The notes: generated by a model not told the origin, from the letters alone. A DNA stretch of 64,000 nucleotides from Pseudomonas vlassakiae (GCF_014269035.2 NZ_JABWRP020000016.1:62001-126000); one strand, 5' to 3'; counted from the stretch's first letter, positions 51,571-60,724 are shown. Translations and numbers: made by a program.

Positions 51571-52578
51571 CTAGTGATAGCCGTCTTCATGGGTTACCTT
51601 GCCGCGGAACACGTAGTAGCTCCAGAAGGTATACATGAGGATGAACGGCAGGATGAACAGCGTGCCCACCAGCATGAAACCTTGGCTCTGCGGTGGCGCG
51701 GCAGCGTCCCAGATCGAGATCGACGGTGGGATGATGTTCGGCCACAGGCTGATGCCCAGCCCGCTGTAACCCAGGAAGATCAGCACCAGGGTCAGCAGGA
51801 ATGGCGTGTAGTGCGCATTGCGCGCCACCGCCTTGAGCAGGCCGTAGAAGGTCACCAGCACCAGCAACGGCACCGGCATGAACCAGAACAGGTTGGGCAT
51901 GCTGAACCAGCGGTCGGCAATCTGTGGATACGCGATCGGGGTCCACAGGCTGACGATGCCGATGACCGCCAGCAGCACCAGCGCCAAAGGCCGTGCGAGG
52001 TCGTGCATTCGCGTTTGCAGATCGCCCTCGGTCTTCATGATCAGCCAGGTGCAGCCCAGCAGGGTGTAGGCGACGATCAAGCCAAGGCCGCAGAACAGGC
52101 TGAACGGTGTCAGCCAGTCGAGGGTACCACCGGCGAAATGCCGGTCGACCACCTTGAAGCCTTCGAGGAAGGCCCCCAAGGCCACGCCCTGGAAGAACGT
52201 CGCGACCAGCGAGCCGCCGATGAACGCCTTGTCCCAGATATGGCGCTTCTCGGCCGTCGCCTTGAAGCGAAACTCGAACGCCACACCGCGGAAGATCAAG
52301 CCGATCAGCATCAGGATCAGTGGCAAGTACAGCGCCTCGAGCACCACCGCATAGGCCATCGGGAACGCCCCGAACAGACCGGCACCGCCGAGCACCAGCC
52401 AGGTTTCGTTGCCGTCCCACACGGGGGCAACGGTATTCATCATCACATCACGGTCACGCTCGCCCTTGACGAAGGGGAAAAGCATGCCGATCCCCAGATC
52501 GAAGCCGTCCATCACCACGTACATCATGACGCCAAAGATGATGATCACGGCCCAGATCAGCGAAAGGTCGATACCCAT
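51571..52578 (-). CDS. cioB: cyanide-insensitive terminal oxidase subunit II
   Basis: 335 residues with about nine helices; CydB family. MGIDLSLIWAVIIIFGVMMYVVMDGFDLGIGMLFPFV starts the first helices, and the WDGNETWLVLGGAGLFGAFP motif near 55 is shared by all CydB. It pairs with CioA to reduce oxygen with quinol and resists cyanide. ATG 52578 lies three bases after the stop of cioA. Confidence 0.95.
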   Translation of the reverse strand: MGIDLSLIWAVIIIFGVMMYVVMDGFDLGIGMLFPFVKGERDRDVMMNTVAPVWDGNETWLVLGGAGLFGAFPMAYAVVLEALYLPLILMLIGLIFRGVAFEFRFKATAEKRHIWDKAFIGGSLVATFFQGVALGAFLEGFKVVDRHFAGGTLDWLTPFSLFCGLGLIVAYTLLGCTWLIMKTEGDLQTRMHDLARPLALVLLAVIGIVSLWTPIAYPQIADRWFSMPNLFWFMPVPLLVLVTFYGLLKAVARNAHYTPFLLTLVLIFLGYSGLGISLWPNIIPPSISIWDAAAPPQSQGFMLVGTLFILPFILMYTFWSYYVFRGKVTHEDGYH

Positions 52579-52581
52579 GGC

Positions 52582-54018
52582 TCAGTTCCCCTTGCTCAGG
52601 TTGGCGGAGACGGCATCGCTGCCCTCGTCGGCGGCCGACAACGGCCGTGCCGGGGTACGTTTCTGGCCTGGGCCACCCGGACGCTGATCATCGCCTTCGC
52701 CGGTATGAGGCCCTTTGCGGACCAGACGCATCATGTAGGCGAAGCCTGTCCCGAACAGCGCGAAATACACCACCACGAACGCGATCAAGGTAAACCCGAG
52801 CTGGGCGTAGCTGTGGTTGGAAACACCGTCGGCAGTGCGCATCAGGCCGTAGACCACCCACGGCTGGCGCCCCACCTCAGTGGTGATCCAGCCTGCCAGG
52901 ATGGCCAGCAGTCCGGAGGGCCCCATCCACATCACGAAATGCAGGAACGGGCGTGAGCTGTAGAGCTTGCCCCCCCTGCGCAACAGCAGGCTCCAAAGCC
53001 CTGCGGCAATCATCAACAGGCCCATGGCGACCATGACCCTGAACGACCAGAAGATAATGGTCGAATTGGGCCTGTCCTCGGCAGGGAATTCCTTCATGGC
53101 AGGGACTTGCTTGTCCAGGCTATGGGTGAGAATCAGGCTGCCGAGCACCGGGATCTCGATCTTGAAATGGGTGGTTTCGGCTTTCATGTCGGGAATGCCG
53201 AACAGGATCAGCGGGGTCGGCTCACCCGGTTGGTTTTCCCAGTGGCCCTCGATGGCTGCAATCTTGACCGGCTGATGCTTCAGCGTGTTCAGGCCATGGA
53301 AGTCGCCGATCACCGCCTGCACCGGCGCGACGATCAGGGCCATCCACATGGCCATCGACAGCATCTTGCGCACGGCAGGGTTGTCCCGCCCGCGCAGCAG
53401 GTGCCAGGCCGCCGAGGCACCGACGAAAAAGGCCGTGGCGACGAAAGCCGCAGTGGCCATGTGCATCAGGCGGAAGGGGAATGATGGGTTGAAGACAATC
53501 GCGAACCAGTCCATCGGCACAACCCTGCCATCGACGATCGCGTGGCCCTGCGGGGTGTGCATCCAGCTGTTCGAGGCAAGGATCCAGAAGGTCGACACCA
53601 GCGTGCCCAGCGCCACCATGCACGTGGAAAAGAAATGCAAGCCACGCCCGACACGGTTCCAGCCGAACAGCATGACGCCGAGGAAGCCCGCCTCGAGGAA
53701 GAATGCCGTCAGCACTTCATACGTCAGCAAGGGGCCGGTGACTGAACCTGCGAATTCCGAGAAGCGGCTCCAGTTGGTGCCGAACTGGTAGGCCATGACC
53801 AACCCGGAGACCACGCCCATGCCGAAGTTGACGGCGAAGATCTTCGACCAGAAGTGATAGAGATCACGGTAGACCTGCTTGTCGGTCCGTAGCCAGAGGC
53901 CTTCGAGAACCGCCAGGTAGCTCGCCAGGCCAATGGTGATGGCCGGGAACAGGATGTGGAACGACACGGTAAAGGCAAACTGCATTCGGGCGAGCTCTAA
54001 GGCCTCTATTCCGAACAT
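52582..54018 (-). CDS. cioA: cyanide-insensitive terminal oxidase subunit I
   Basis: 478 residues; CydA family with haem ligands His19-like (FAFTVSFHILFPAITIG), His near 185 (FRLMHMATAAFVATAFF) and Met near 390. The Q-loop is short, as in Cio-type oxidases, in contrast to the long loop of E. coli CydA. It oxidises quinol in the cytoplasmic membrane. The start ATG 54018 has AGAGGAAG upstream. A perfect ANR/FNR box lies 157 bases upstream. Confidence 0.95.
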   Translation of the reverse strand: MFGIEALELARMQFAFTVSFHILFPAITIGLASYLAVLEGLWLRTDKQVYRDLYHFWSKIFAVNFGMGVVSGLVMAYQFGTNWSRFSEFAGSVTGPLLTYEVLTAFFLEAGFLGVMLFGWNRVGRGLHFFSTCMVALGTLVSTFWILASNSWMHTPQGHAIVDGRVVPMDWFAIVFNPSFPFRLMHMATAAFVATAFFVGASAAWHLLRGRDNPAVRKMLSMAMWMALIVAPVQAVIGDFHGLNTLKHQPVKIAAIEGHWENQPGEPTPLILFGIPDMKAETTHFKIEIPVLGSLILTHSLDKQVPAMKEFPAEDRPNSTIIFWSFRVMVAMGLLMIAAGLWSLLLRRGGKLYSSRPFLHFVMWMGPSGLLAILAGWITTEVGRQPWVVYGLMRTADGVSNHSYAQLGFTLIAFVVVYFALFGTGFAYMMRLVRKGPHTGEGDDQRPGGPGQKRTPARPLSAADEGSDAVSANLSKGN

Positions 54019-54373
54019 GGTGCTTCCTCTTCAGATAATCCGGCGTCCGGGCTTGTGGCCTAGTCGCCCACTGCCCCCACGTAGTCGAGTGCGGCGCGTT
54101 GGAATTGTTCTGTTCGATCGCAGGGATTCCGGCCCAAGGGCCAATTCGTTGCTCATTCGTTGCGAAAGCAACGATTGATCCAGATCAACGACTGCTAGAA
54201 AGCATAGTCCCGAATGGGCCACCGAGGCGTGCGGTTGTTTGCCGCGTGACCGGTTGCCCCACCCCCTTCCACGGGGCATGGAAAAGTGCCGATCACGGCA
54301 AACAGTAACCGGTTGTTACAAACAGATGATACGCTGCGAGCCCCTCTACTGCGCCGAAACCAACAGGTTCCCG
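54019..54373. other. 355-bp gap between cioA and the MFS gene
   Basis: It holds, from left, the cioA leader, two direct copies of ATTCGTTGC, a GAAA-loop hairpin (TCGTTGC/GCAACGA, 54157-54174) and right after it the ANR box TTGATCCAGATCAA. The last 180 bases, before the MFS gene, show a TTGCCG/CGGCAA-type run but no clear gene or site. Confidence 0.6.
54175..54188. promoter_or_regulatory. ANR/FNR box of the cio operon
   Basis: TTGATCCAGATCAA is the exact FNR/ANR consensus TTGAT-N4-ATCAA. In Pseudomonas cioAB is known to be repressed by ANR at low oxygen. The site is 157 bases from the cioA start. Confidence 0.88.
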
Positions 54374-55594
54374 ATGTCCGATTCCGCACCGCAGTTGTTG
54401 CGTCATCACCGCCCTTTCGTCGCCTTCTGGCTGGCCCGGGTGTTCACCGCCAGTGGCTTCCAGATGCTCACCGTGGCCATTGGCTGGCACCTCTACCAGC
54501 TGACCGGCAATGTGCTCGATCTGGGCCTGGTCGGCCTGGTCGAATTCGCGCCCCGGGTGCTGTTCATGCTGCATACCGGGCATGTCGCCGACCGCTATGA
54601 CCGGCGCAAGGTGGCGGCGCTGTGCCAGAGCTTGCAGGGGCTTATCGCCCTGGCGCTGGCCGTGGGCAGTGCCACCGACAATGTCAGCCGCGAACTGATC
54701 TTCGCCCTGGCCTTCCTGCTCGGTGCCACCCGCTCGTTCGAGATGCCGGCGACCCAGGCGCTGCTACCCAACGTCGTGCCGCCAGGGCTGTTCCCGCGAG
54801 CAGTAGCCGCCTCCGCCTCGGCAACCCAGGCGGCTACCATCGTCGCTCCGGCCGTGGGCGGCTTCCTGTACGCGTTCGGCAGCATCTGGGTGTACGGTCC
54901 GACCGTTGCCCTGTATGCCATCGCCTGCCTGCTCATGCTCAGCCTCGACTCGCGCCAGCAAGTGCCCCAGCGCGGCCGCGCCAGCATTGAATCGCTGATG
55001 GCCGGGATCCGCTTCATCCGCAGCCGGCCGGACATTCTCGGGGCCATTTCGCTGGACCTGTTCGCCGTGCTGCTGGGTGGCGCCACCGCGCTGCTGCCGG
55101 TATTTGCCAAGGACATCCTGCTCACCGGCCCATGGGGCCTGGGCCTGCTGCGTTCCGCACCTGCAGTCGGGGCTCTGTTGATGTCGCTGTGGCTGGCGCG
55201 GTTCCCGGTCGAGCGCAAGGTCGGGCGCACCATGTTCACTGCCGTCGGGCTGTTCGGCGTGGCCACCATCGCGTTCGGCCTCTCGACCTCGTTCTGGTTC
55301 TCGCTGGCGGTGCTGGTGGTGCTGGGCGCGGCGGACATGATCAGCATGGTGATCCGCGGCGCCTTCGTGCAGCTGGAGACGCCAGACGAGATGCGCGGCC
55401 GGGTGAGCGCGGTTAACGGGTTGTTCATCGGCGCTTCGAACCAGCTGGGCGAGTTCGAGTCCGGGGTCACCGCGCACTGGTTTGGCACGGTGCCGGCGGT
55501 GGTGCTCGGCGGGGTCGGTACCCTGGTGGTGACCGGCGTGTGGATAAAACTGTTCCCGACACTGGCCAGGCGCGACCGGTTGCATAACGGTTGA
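54374..55594 (+). CDS. MFS exporter (EntS/MFS_3-like)
   Basis: 406 residues with 12 membrane helices. The A motif GHVADRYDRRKVAAL is between helices 2 and 3, and the second half has FPVERKVGRTMF. It fits the MFS_3 subgroup of enterobactin-exporter-like proteins. Start MSDSAPQLLRHHRPF at ATG 54374. The cargo cannot be stated. Confidence 0.85.
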   Translation: MSDSAPQLLRHHRPFVAFWLARVFTASGFQMLTVAIGWHLYQLTGNVLDLGLVGLVEFAPRVLFMLHTGHVADRYDRRKVAALCQSLQGLIALALAVGSATDNVSRELIFALAFLLGATRSFEMPATQALLPNVVPPGLFPRAVAASASATQAATIVAPAVGGFLYAFGSIWVYGPTVALYAIACLLMLSLDSRQQVPQRGRASIESLMAGIRFIRSRPDILGAISLDLFAVLLGGATALLPVFAKDILLTGPWGLGLLRSAPAVGALLMSLWLARFPVERKVGRTMFTAVGLFGVATIAFGLSTSFWFSLAVLVVLGAADMISMVIRGAFVQLETPDEMRGRVSAVNGLFIGASNQLGEFESGVTAHWFGTVPAVVLGGVGTLVVTGVWIKLFPTLARRDRLHNG

Positions 55595-55749
55595 TCGCTC
55601 TCCTGGATCGGCCATAGGCCCCTGCCGAGCATGCTGGTATGATGCGCGGCTTTTTTCCTCCCCACACAAAACCACGGCATCGGCTTCGGTCTGTGCTTTG
55701 CTGATGGGGTCGATACATTCACGGCGCGAGGGCGCCCTGGGGAGCGGGC

Positions 55750-57045
55750 ATGCTGGAAAGGCTGTTTCAACTAAAAGCACACGATACCAATGTGCGCACC
55801 GAGATTCTTGCGGGCGTCACGACCTTCCTGGCCATGGCCTACATCCTGTTCGTCAACCCGAGCATCCTCGGTGAGACCGGCATGGACAAGGGCGCGATCT
55901 TCGTCGCCACCTGCCTGGCGGCCGCCATCGGCTCGACCACCATGGGCCTGATTGCCAACTACCCGATCGCCCTGGCGCCGGGCATGGGCCTGAACGCGTT
56001 CTTCACCTACACGGTGGTCCTGCACATGGGCCATACCTGGCAGGTGGCACTCGGCGCGGTGTTCCTCTCGGCGGTGATGTTCTTCCTGCTGTCGATCTTC
56101 CGTATCCGCGAATGGATCGTTAACAGCATTCCACTGCCGTTGCGTTCGGCGATTGCTGCTGGCATCGGCCTGTTCCTGGCGTTCATCGCCCTGCATAATG
56201 CCGGCATCGTCGTCGATAACCCAGCGACCCTGGTTGGCCTGGGTGACCTCAAGCAGCCAGCGCCTATCCTCGCTACCCTGGGCTTCTTCCTGATCGTCGG
56301 CCTCGAGTCGCTGAAGGTTCGTGGCGCAGTGCTGATCGGCATCCTGGCCGTGACCATCGCTTCGATCCTGATGGGGGTGACACCGTTCGGTGGCGTGGTC
56401 TCGATGCCGCCATCGCTGGCGCCGACCTTCCTCCAGCTGGACATCAAAGGCGCCCTCGACGTGGGCCTGGTCAGCGTGATCTTCGCCTTCCTGTTCGTCG
56501 ACCTGTTCGACAACTCGGGCACGCTGATCGGTGTGGCCAAGCGCGCCGGCCTGATGGGCAAGGACGGCCACATGCCAAAGATGGGCCGTGCCCTGATCGC
56601 CGACAGCACCGCCGCCATGGCAGGCTCCCTGCTGGGGACCTCGACCACTACCAGCTACATCGAATCCGCCGCTGGCGTAAGCGCCGGGGGCCGCACCGGC
56701 CTGACTGCCATCGTCGTCGCCATCCTGTTCCTGCTGGCGCTGTTCTTCGCGCCGCTGGCCGGCAGCGTACCGGCCTTCGCCACGGCACCGGCGCTGTTGT
56801 TCGTCGCCGTGCTGATGGCCTCGGGCCTGGCAGAAATCAATTGGGACGACATCACCGAGGCCGCTCCCGTGGTCGTGACCGCCCTGGCCATGCCACTGAC
56901 CTACTCGATCGCCAACGGCATCGCCTTCGGTTTCATTTCCTGGACCGCCGTCAAGCTGATATCCGGCCGCCACCGCGACCTGAACCCGGCCTTGGTGATC
57001 CTTTCCATCCTGTTCGTCATCAAGCTGGGCTGGTTCAACGCATGA
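55750..57045 (+). CDS. AzgA-type adenine/guanine/hypoxanthine permease
   Basis: 431 residues with about 12-14 helices. The start LERLFQLKAHDTNVRTEILAGVTTFLAMAYILFVNPSIL and ANYPIALAPGMGLNAFFTYTVV are the signature of the AzgA/PurP permeases; later VDLFDNSGTLIGVAKRAG and GTSTTTSYIESAAGVSAGGRTGL. These are proton-coupled purine importers. The gene's leader (55595-55749) has a GC hairpin GGCGCGAGGGCGCC, but I do not identify a riboswitch. The stop overlaps the ATG of trmA. Confidence 0.93.
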   Translation: MLERLFQLKAHDTNVRTEILAGVTTFLAMAYILFVNPSILGETGMDKGAIFVATCLAAAIGSTTMGLIANYPIALAPGMGLNAFFTYTVVLHMGHTWQVALGAVFLSAVMFFLLSIFRIREWIVNSIPLPLRSAIAAGIGLFLAFIALHNAGIVVDNPATLVGLGDLKQPAPILATLGFFLIVGLESLKVRGAVLIGILAVTIASILMGVTPFGGVVSMPPSLAPTFLQLDIKGALDVGLVSVIFAFLFVDLFDNSGTLIGVAKRAGLMGKDGHMPKMGRALIADSTAAMAGSLLGTSTTTSYIESAAGVSAGGRTGLTAIVVAILFLLALFFAPLAGSVPAFATAPALLFVAVLMASGLAEINWDDITEAAPVVVTALAMPLTYSIANGIAFGFISWTAVKLISGRHRDLNPALVILSILFVIKLGWFNA

Positions 57046-58127
57046 GTGCTGTCTTCGATCCTTCCGCCTACGACACCCAACTGGAGGGCAAGGTCGCCCG
57101 CCTGCGCGCGCTGCTGGCGCCCTTCGGCGCGCCGGAACCGGCCGTTTTCGACTCACCGCGCGAGCACTACCGCCTGCGCGCCGAGTTCCGCCTGTGGCGC
57201 GAGGATGGCCAGCGCCACTACGCGATGTTTGCCCCGGGCGACAAGCACAAGGCGATCCTGATCGACGATTTCCCCATCGCCAGCCAGCGCATCAATGAGC
57301 TGATGCCGCGCCTGAAGGCCGCCTGGCAGGCCAGCGAGGCACTGGGCAATCGCTTGTTCCAGGTGGAATTCCTCACCACCCTCGCCGGCGATGCCATGGT
57401 CACGATGTGCTACCACCGCCCGCTGGACGAGGCCTGGGAAGTGGCTGCACGGCAACTGGCCGAAGACCTCGGCGTAAGCGTGATCGGCCGTTCGAAGGGC
57501 AAACGCCTGGTGATTGGCCGCGACTATGCGGTGGAAAAGCTCGATGTCGCCGGTCGCGTCTTCAGCTACCGCCAGCCGGAAGGCGCGTTCACCCAGCCCA
57601 ACGGCGCGGTGAACCAGAAGATGCTGAGCTGGGCGTTCGAAGCTATCGGCGAGCGTGAAGACGACTTGCTGGAGCTGTATTGCGGCAACGGCAACTTTAC
57701 CCTGCCGCTGGCCACCCGCGTGCGCCAGGTGCTGGCTACCGAGATCAGCAAGACCTCGGTCAATGCCGCGCTGAGCAACCTCGATGAAAACGCTGTGGAT
57801 AACGTGCGGCTGGTGCGCCTGTCGGCGGAAGAGCTGACCCAGGCACTGAACGAAGTACGGCCGTTCCGCCGGCTGGAAGGGATCGACCTGAAAAGCTATG
57901 CGTTCGGCACCGTGTTCGTCGACCCGCCCCGTGCAGGGATGGACCCGGACACTTGCGAGCTGACCCGGCGTTTCGAGCGAATCCTGTACATCTCGTGCAA
58001 CCCCGAGACCCTGGCGGCGAACATTGCCCAGTTGCACGACACGCACCGCATCGAGCGTTGTGCGTTGTTCGACCAGTTCCCGTATACGCACCACATGGAA
58101 AGTGGCGTCCTGCTGGTTCGGCGCTGA
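57042..58127 (+). CDS. trmA: tRNA (uracil-54-C5)-methyltransferase
   Basis: 361 residues, the usual size. The SAM motif LLELYCGNGNFTLPLA is near 208; FVDPPRAGMDP near 293 and the nucleophile Cys in ILYISCNPETLAANI near 318; Glu of the catalytic pair is in HHMESGVLLVRR at the end. It makes ribothymidine (T54) in tRNA. ATG 57042 overlaps the permease stop by ATGA. Confidence 0.97.
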   Translation: MSAVFDPSAYDTQLEGKVARLRALLAPFGAPEPAVFDSPREHYRLRAEFRLWREDGQRHYAMFAPGDKHKAILIDDFPIASQRINELMPRLKAAWQASEALGNRLFQVEFLTTLAGDAMVTMCYHRPLDEAWEVAARQLAEDLGVSVIGRSKGKRLVIGRDYAVEKLDVAGRVFSYRQPEGAFTQPNGAVNQKMLSWAFEAIGEREDDLLELYCGNGNFTLPLATRVRQVLATEISKTSVNAALSNLDENAVDNVRLVRLSAEELTQALNEVRPFRRLEGIDLKSYAFGTVFVDPPRAGMDPDTCELTRRFERILYISCNPETLAANIAQLHDTHRIERCALFDQFPYTHHMESGVLLVRR

Positions 58128-58141
58128 CTTTCAGATTGCCG

Positions 58142-58160
58142 GGGCCGCTTTGCGGCCCTT
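58142..58160 (+). terminator. hairpin terminator of trmA
   Basis: GGGCCGC and GCGGCCC pair round TTT, followed by TTT. It leads straight into the REP arm. Confidence 0.55.
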
Positions 58161-58232
58161 TCGCGACACAAGGCCGCTCCCACAGTGATCGGCGTACGCA
58201 GGTCTTTGTGGGAGCGGCCTTGTGTCGCGAAA
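58159..58232. repeat. perfect 26-bp inverted REP pair
   Basis: The arms 58159-58184 (TTTCGCGACACAAGGCCGCT...) and 58207-58232 (TGTGGGAGCGGCCTTGTGTC...) are exact reverse complements over 26 bases, with 22 bases between. It lies between the convergent trmA and pcaG genes. Confidence 0.85.
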
Positions 58233-58259
58233 GGGCTGCGAAGCAGCCCCGGCATTCTC

Positions 58260-58865
58260 TCAGAAGTCGAAGAAGACCGTCTCCCCTTCCCCCTGAATAC
58301 GGATATCGAAGCGATAGGCCGTTTTCCCGTCTACCTCGCAACGCTTGGCAATCAAGGTCTCACGACGTTGCGGCTGCTCGATCAGGTTGAGCACCGGGCA
58401 CTTGGCATTGGCCTCGGCCTCGTCGTCGAAATACAGCCGCGTGTGCAGATGGATGTTGATCCCCCGGGCGAACAGGCTGATGTTGATATGCGGCGCCATT
58501 GGCACGCCTGCAGCATTGTTCACCACACCCGGTTTGACCGTATGCACGGTCCACTCACCGGCATCGAAGGTGGTGGCGGTGCGGCCGAAGCTGTTGAAGG
58601 CGTTTTCCAGGTTATAGGCATCCTGATACTGACCGTTGGCGTCGGCCTGCCACAGTTCCAGGAACGAATCACGCACCAGGTGGCCGTTGCCGTCATACAC
58701 ATGGCCGATCAGCACGATGTGCTCGCCCGGGGCGTCCGGCTTGGCCAGGCGGTTCCAGATTTCCTGGTCGCGGGTCGGGTTGCCGGCCGCTTCCAGGGCC
58801 AGGCCGATGTGCACGTAGGGGCCGGCAGTCTGCGATGGGGTTTCCGGCAGCAGTTCGATTGGCAT
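58260..58865 (-). CDS. pcaG: protocatechuate 3,4-dioxygenase alpha subunit
   Basis: 201 residues, MPIELLPETPSQTAGPYVHIGLAL start at ATG 58865. The intradiol dioxygenase fold is visible (IVLIGHVYDGNGHLVRDSFLELWQADANGQYQ; MAPHINISLFARGINIHLHTRLYFDDE). It lacks the iron ligands of the beta subunit, as expected. It forms the alpha-beta complex with PcaH, cleaving protocatechuate to 3-carboxymuconate. It is ten bases after pcaH. Confidence 0.96.
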   Translation of the reverse strand: MPIELLPETPSQTAGPYVHIGLALEAAGNPTRDQEIWNRLAKPDAPGEHIVLIGHVYDGNGHLVRDSFLELWQADANGQYQDAYNLENAFNSFGRTATTFDAGEWTVHTVKPGVVNNAAGVPMAPHINISLFARGINIHLHTRLYFDDEAEANAKCPVLNLIEQPQRRETLIAKRCEVDGKTAYRFDIRIQGEGETVFFDF

Positions 58866-58875
58866 GGCGGGGTCC

Positions 58876-59595
58876 TCAGCAGTTTTCGAAGTGGGTCTTG
58901 CGCTGGCCACGCAGCACGATATCGAAGCGGTACGCCAGGCAGTCCATCGGGTTGGCGTTGCTCATGTCGAGCTTGGCAATCAACTGCTGGACGGCTTCAG
59001 GGTTGGCGATCGACTTGACGATCGGGCACATCGGGATCAGCGGATCACCTTCGAAATACAGCTGGGTGATCAGCTTGGTGGCGATCGACGGGCCGCTGAT
59101 GCCGAAATGGATGTGCGCCGGGCGCCAGTCATTCGGCCCGTTGCGCCAAGGGTACGGGCCCGGCTTGATGGTGCGGAAACTGTAGTAGCCGTCGCGGTCG
59201 GTCAGGCAACGGCCGACGCCACCGAAGTTCGGGTCCAGCGGCGCCAGGTAACGGTCGTTCTTGTGGCGATAGCGGCCGCCGGCATTGGCTTGCCACATCT
59301 CCACCAGGGTGTTCGGCACAGGCTTGCCGTACTGGTCGACGACGCGGCCGGCAACGATGATGCGTTCGCCGATCGGCAGGCCACCGTTGTTGAAGTTCAG
59401 CAGCAGGTCATGGTCGTGGGCACCGAAGCCCAGGTGGGAAAAGTCCGGGCCGGTGGTTTCGCTGATCGACTGTGGGATGCTGACCAGTGCCTGGCGCGGC
59501 GAGCGGGCAACGGAAGTCTTGTAGTCGGGCGTCAGGGCCTTGGGGTGCCAGTTGCGATCACGGATCACGAAGCGGCTGTTGTCCTGGGCAGGCAT
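58876..59595 (-). CDS. pcaH: protocatechuate 3,4-dioxygenase beta subunit
   Basis: 239 residues. The ferric-iron ligands Tyr108, Tyr147, His160 and His162 of the family fit Tyr in GRYRHKNDRYLAP, Tyr in GPYPWRNGP and the two His in RPAHIHFGISGP. It is the catalytic subunit of intradiol ring cleavage in the beta-ketoadipate pathway. An ATAACC-N4-GGTTAT palindrome lies 103 bases upstream. It is first of the leftward pair with pcaG, and divergent from the YpfJ-type gene. Confidence 0.97.
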   Translation of the reverse strand: MPAQDNSRFVIRDRNWHPKALTPDYKTSVARSPRQALVSIPQSISETTGPDFSHLGFGAHDHDLLLNFNNGGLPIGERIIVAGRVVDQYGKPVPNTLVEMWQANAGGRYRHKNDRYLAPLDPNFGGVGRCLTDRDGYYSFRTIKPGPYPWRNGPNDWRPAHIHFGISGPSIATKLITQLYFEGDPLIPMCPIVKSIANPEAVQQLIAKLDMSNANPMDCLAYRFDIVLRGQRKTHFENC

Positions 59596-59697
59596 GCCGG
59601 ATTCCTCTCTTGGAATTATGAAAACGCCTGTACACGGCAGGCGGACTTGCAGTTTCAGGCAGGTAGCGAGGGATGGATAATGAAATCACCGGTCAAT

Positions 59698-59719
59698 TAC
59701 ATAACCAAAAGGTTATGTA
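59698..59719. promoter_or_regulatory. PcaQ-type operator upstream of pcaHG
   Basis: Nine-base arms TACATAACC and GGTTATGTA lie perfectly inverted around AAAA. The core ATAACC-N4-GGTTA is the binding motif reported for PcaQ, a LysR regulator of protocatechuate genes in rhizobia. The place, upstream of pcaH, agrees. The regulator gene is not in the window. Confidence 0.7.
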
Positions 59720-59783
59720 TTAGTGGCTTTGGCTGTGGTGATCTAATCTTTATCCTCATGTTTCACGCTCTGGAGAGTTCCTC

Positions 59784-60674
59784 ATGGAATGGCGAAAAGG
59801 CCGGCGCAGCGACAATGTGGTCGATGCTCGCGGCGAAGGTGGCGGCGGCGGCATGCGCTTTGGCGGCGGCAAGGGGCTGGGGCTTGGCGCTGTGCTGCTG
59901 ATTGTCGGCATCGGCTGGCTGACCGGCCAGGACCCGCTGCAGATTCTTGGCCAGCTCGCCGGGCAGATGGAACAACAGCAACAGCAGGCAGCACCCAGTG
60001 GCGCTGGCGGCAAGGCACCGCCGGCCAATGACGAACAGGCGCAGTTCGTCGCCTCGATCCTGGGCGATACGGAAGACACCTGGAAGGCCCTGTTCGCCCA
60101 AGCGGGCAAGCAGTACCGCGATCCCAAGCTGGTGTTGTTCAGCGGCCAGGTCAATTCGGCCTGCGGTTTTGCGTCTGCGGCGGTCGGGCCGTTCTACTGC
60201 CCGGCGGATCAGCGGGTCTACCTGGACATGTCGTTCTTCCGCGAAATGGAAACCCGCTTCGCTGCGGCCGGCGACTTCGCCCAGGCGTACGTGATCGCCC
60301 ACGAGATCGGCCACCACGTGCAGACCCTGCTCGGGGTGTCGGCCAAGGTCGATACCGCGCGGCGCAGTGGCCAGCGCCTGGAAGGCGACAATGGCCTGCT
60401 GGTGCGCCAGGAACTGCAGGCCGACTGCCTGGCCGGCGTTTGGGCGTACCAGGCGCAGAAGCGGCTGAACTGGCTGGAGCCGGGTGATGTTGAAGAGGCG
60501 CTGAATGCCGCCAATGCCATTGGTGATGACCGGCTGCAACAGCAAGGTCAGGGGCGCGTGGTGCCCGACTCCTTCACCCATGGCACCTCGGCGCAGCGGG
60601 TGCGCTGGTTCAAGGCCGGGTTTGCCCAAGGCAACGTGAACAGCTGCGATACCTTCGGTTCGCGCAGCCTTTGA
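59784..60674 (+). CDS. YpfJ-type neutral zinc metallopeptidase
   Basis: 296 residues. MEWRKGRRSDNVVDARG, a Gly-rich stretch and one membrane helix (GLGLGAVLLIVGIGWLTG, about 30-47) are followed by a Gln-rich linker and the zinc peptidase domain with HEIGHHVQTLLG near 174. LVRQELQADCLAGVWAYQ gives the third ligand Glu. Family: Zn_peptidase_2 (YpfJ); the peptidase role is inferred from the motif. It is divergent from pcaHG. Confidence 0.88.
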   Translation: MEWRKGRRSDNVVDARGEGGGGGMRFGGGKGLGLGAVLLIVGIGWLTGQDPLQILGQLAGQMEQQQQQAAPSGAGGKAPPANDEQAQFVASILGDTEDTWKALFAQAGKQYRDPKLVLFSGQVNSACGFASAAVGPFYCPADQRVYLDMSFFREMETRFAAAGDFAQAYVIAHEIGHHVQTLLGVSAKVDTARRSGQRLEGDNGLLVRQELQADCLAGVWAYQAQKRLNWLEPGDVEEALNAANAIGDDRLQQQGQGRVVPDSFTHGTSAQRVRWFKAGFAQGNVNSCDTFGSRSL

Positions 60675-60681
60675 GACCTTC

Positions 60682-60724
60682 GGGCCGCTTTGCGGCCCTT
60701 CGCGGGCGTGCCCGCTCCCGCGAG
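60682..60724. repeat. hairpin and single REP element
   Basis: GGGCCGC/GCGGCCC (60683-60699) is followed by CCTTCGCGGGCGTGCCCGCT..., a REP unit. It lies after the YpfJ-type gene and likely acts as its terminator region. Confidence 0.65.

Noticed and set aside
55595..55749. possible purine riboswitch in the leader of the AzgA-type permease
   Set aside because: There is a GC hairpin, but I could not lay it on the guanine, PreQ1 or xanthine aptamer consensus.
55771..57156. 461-codon open frame on the minus strand
   Set aside because: It is antisense to the purine permease; rich in Asp, Gln, Gly and Arg with no fold.
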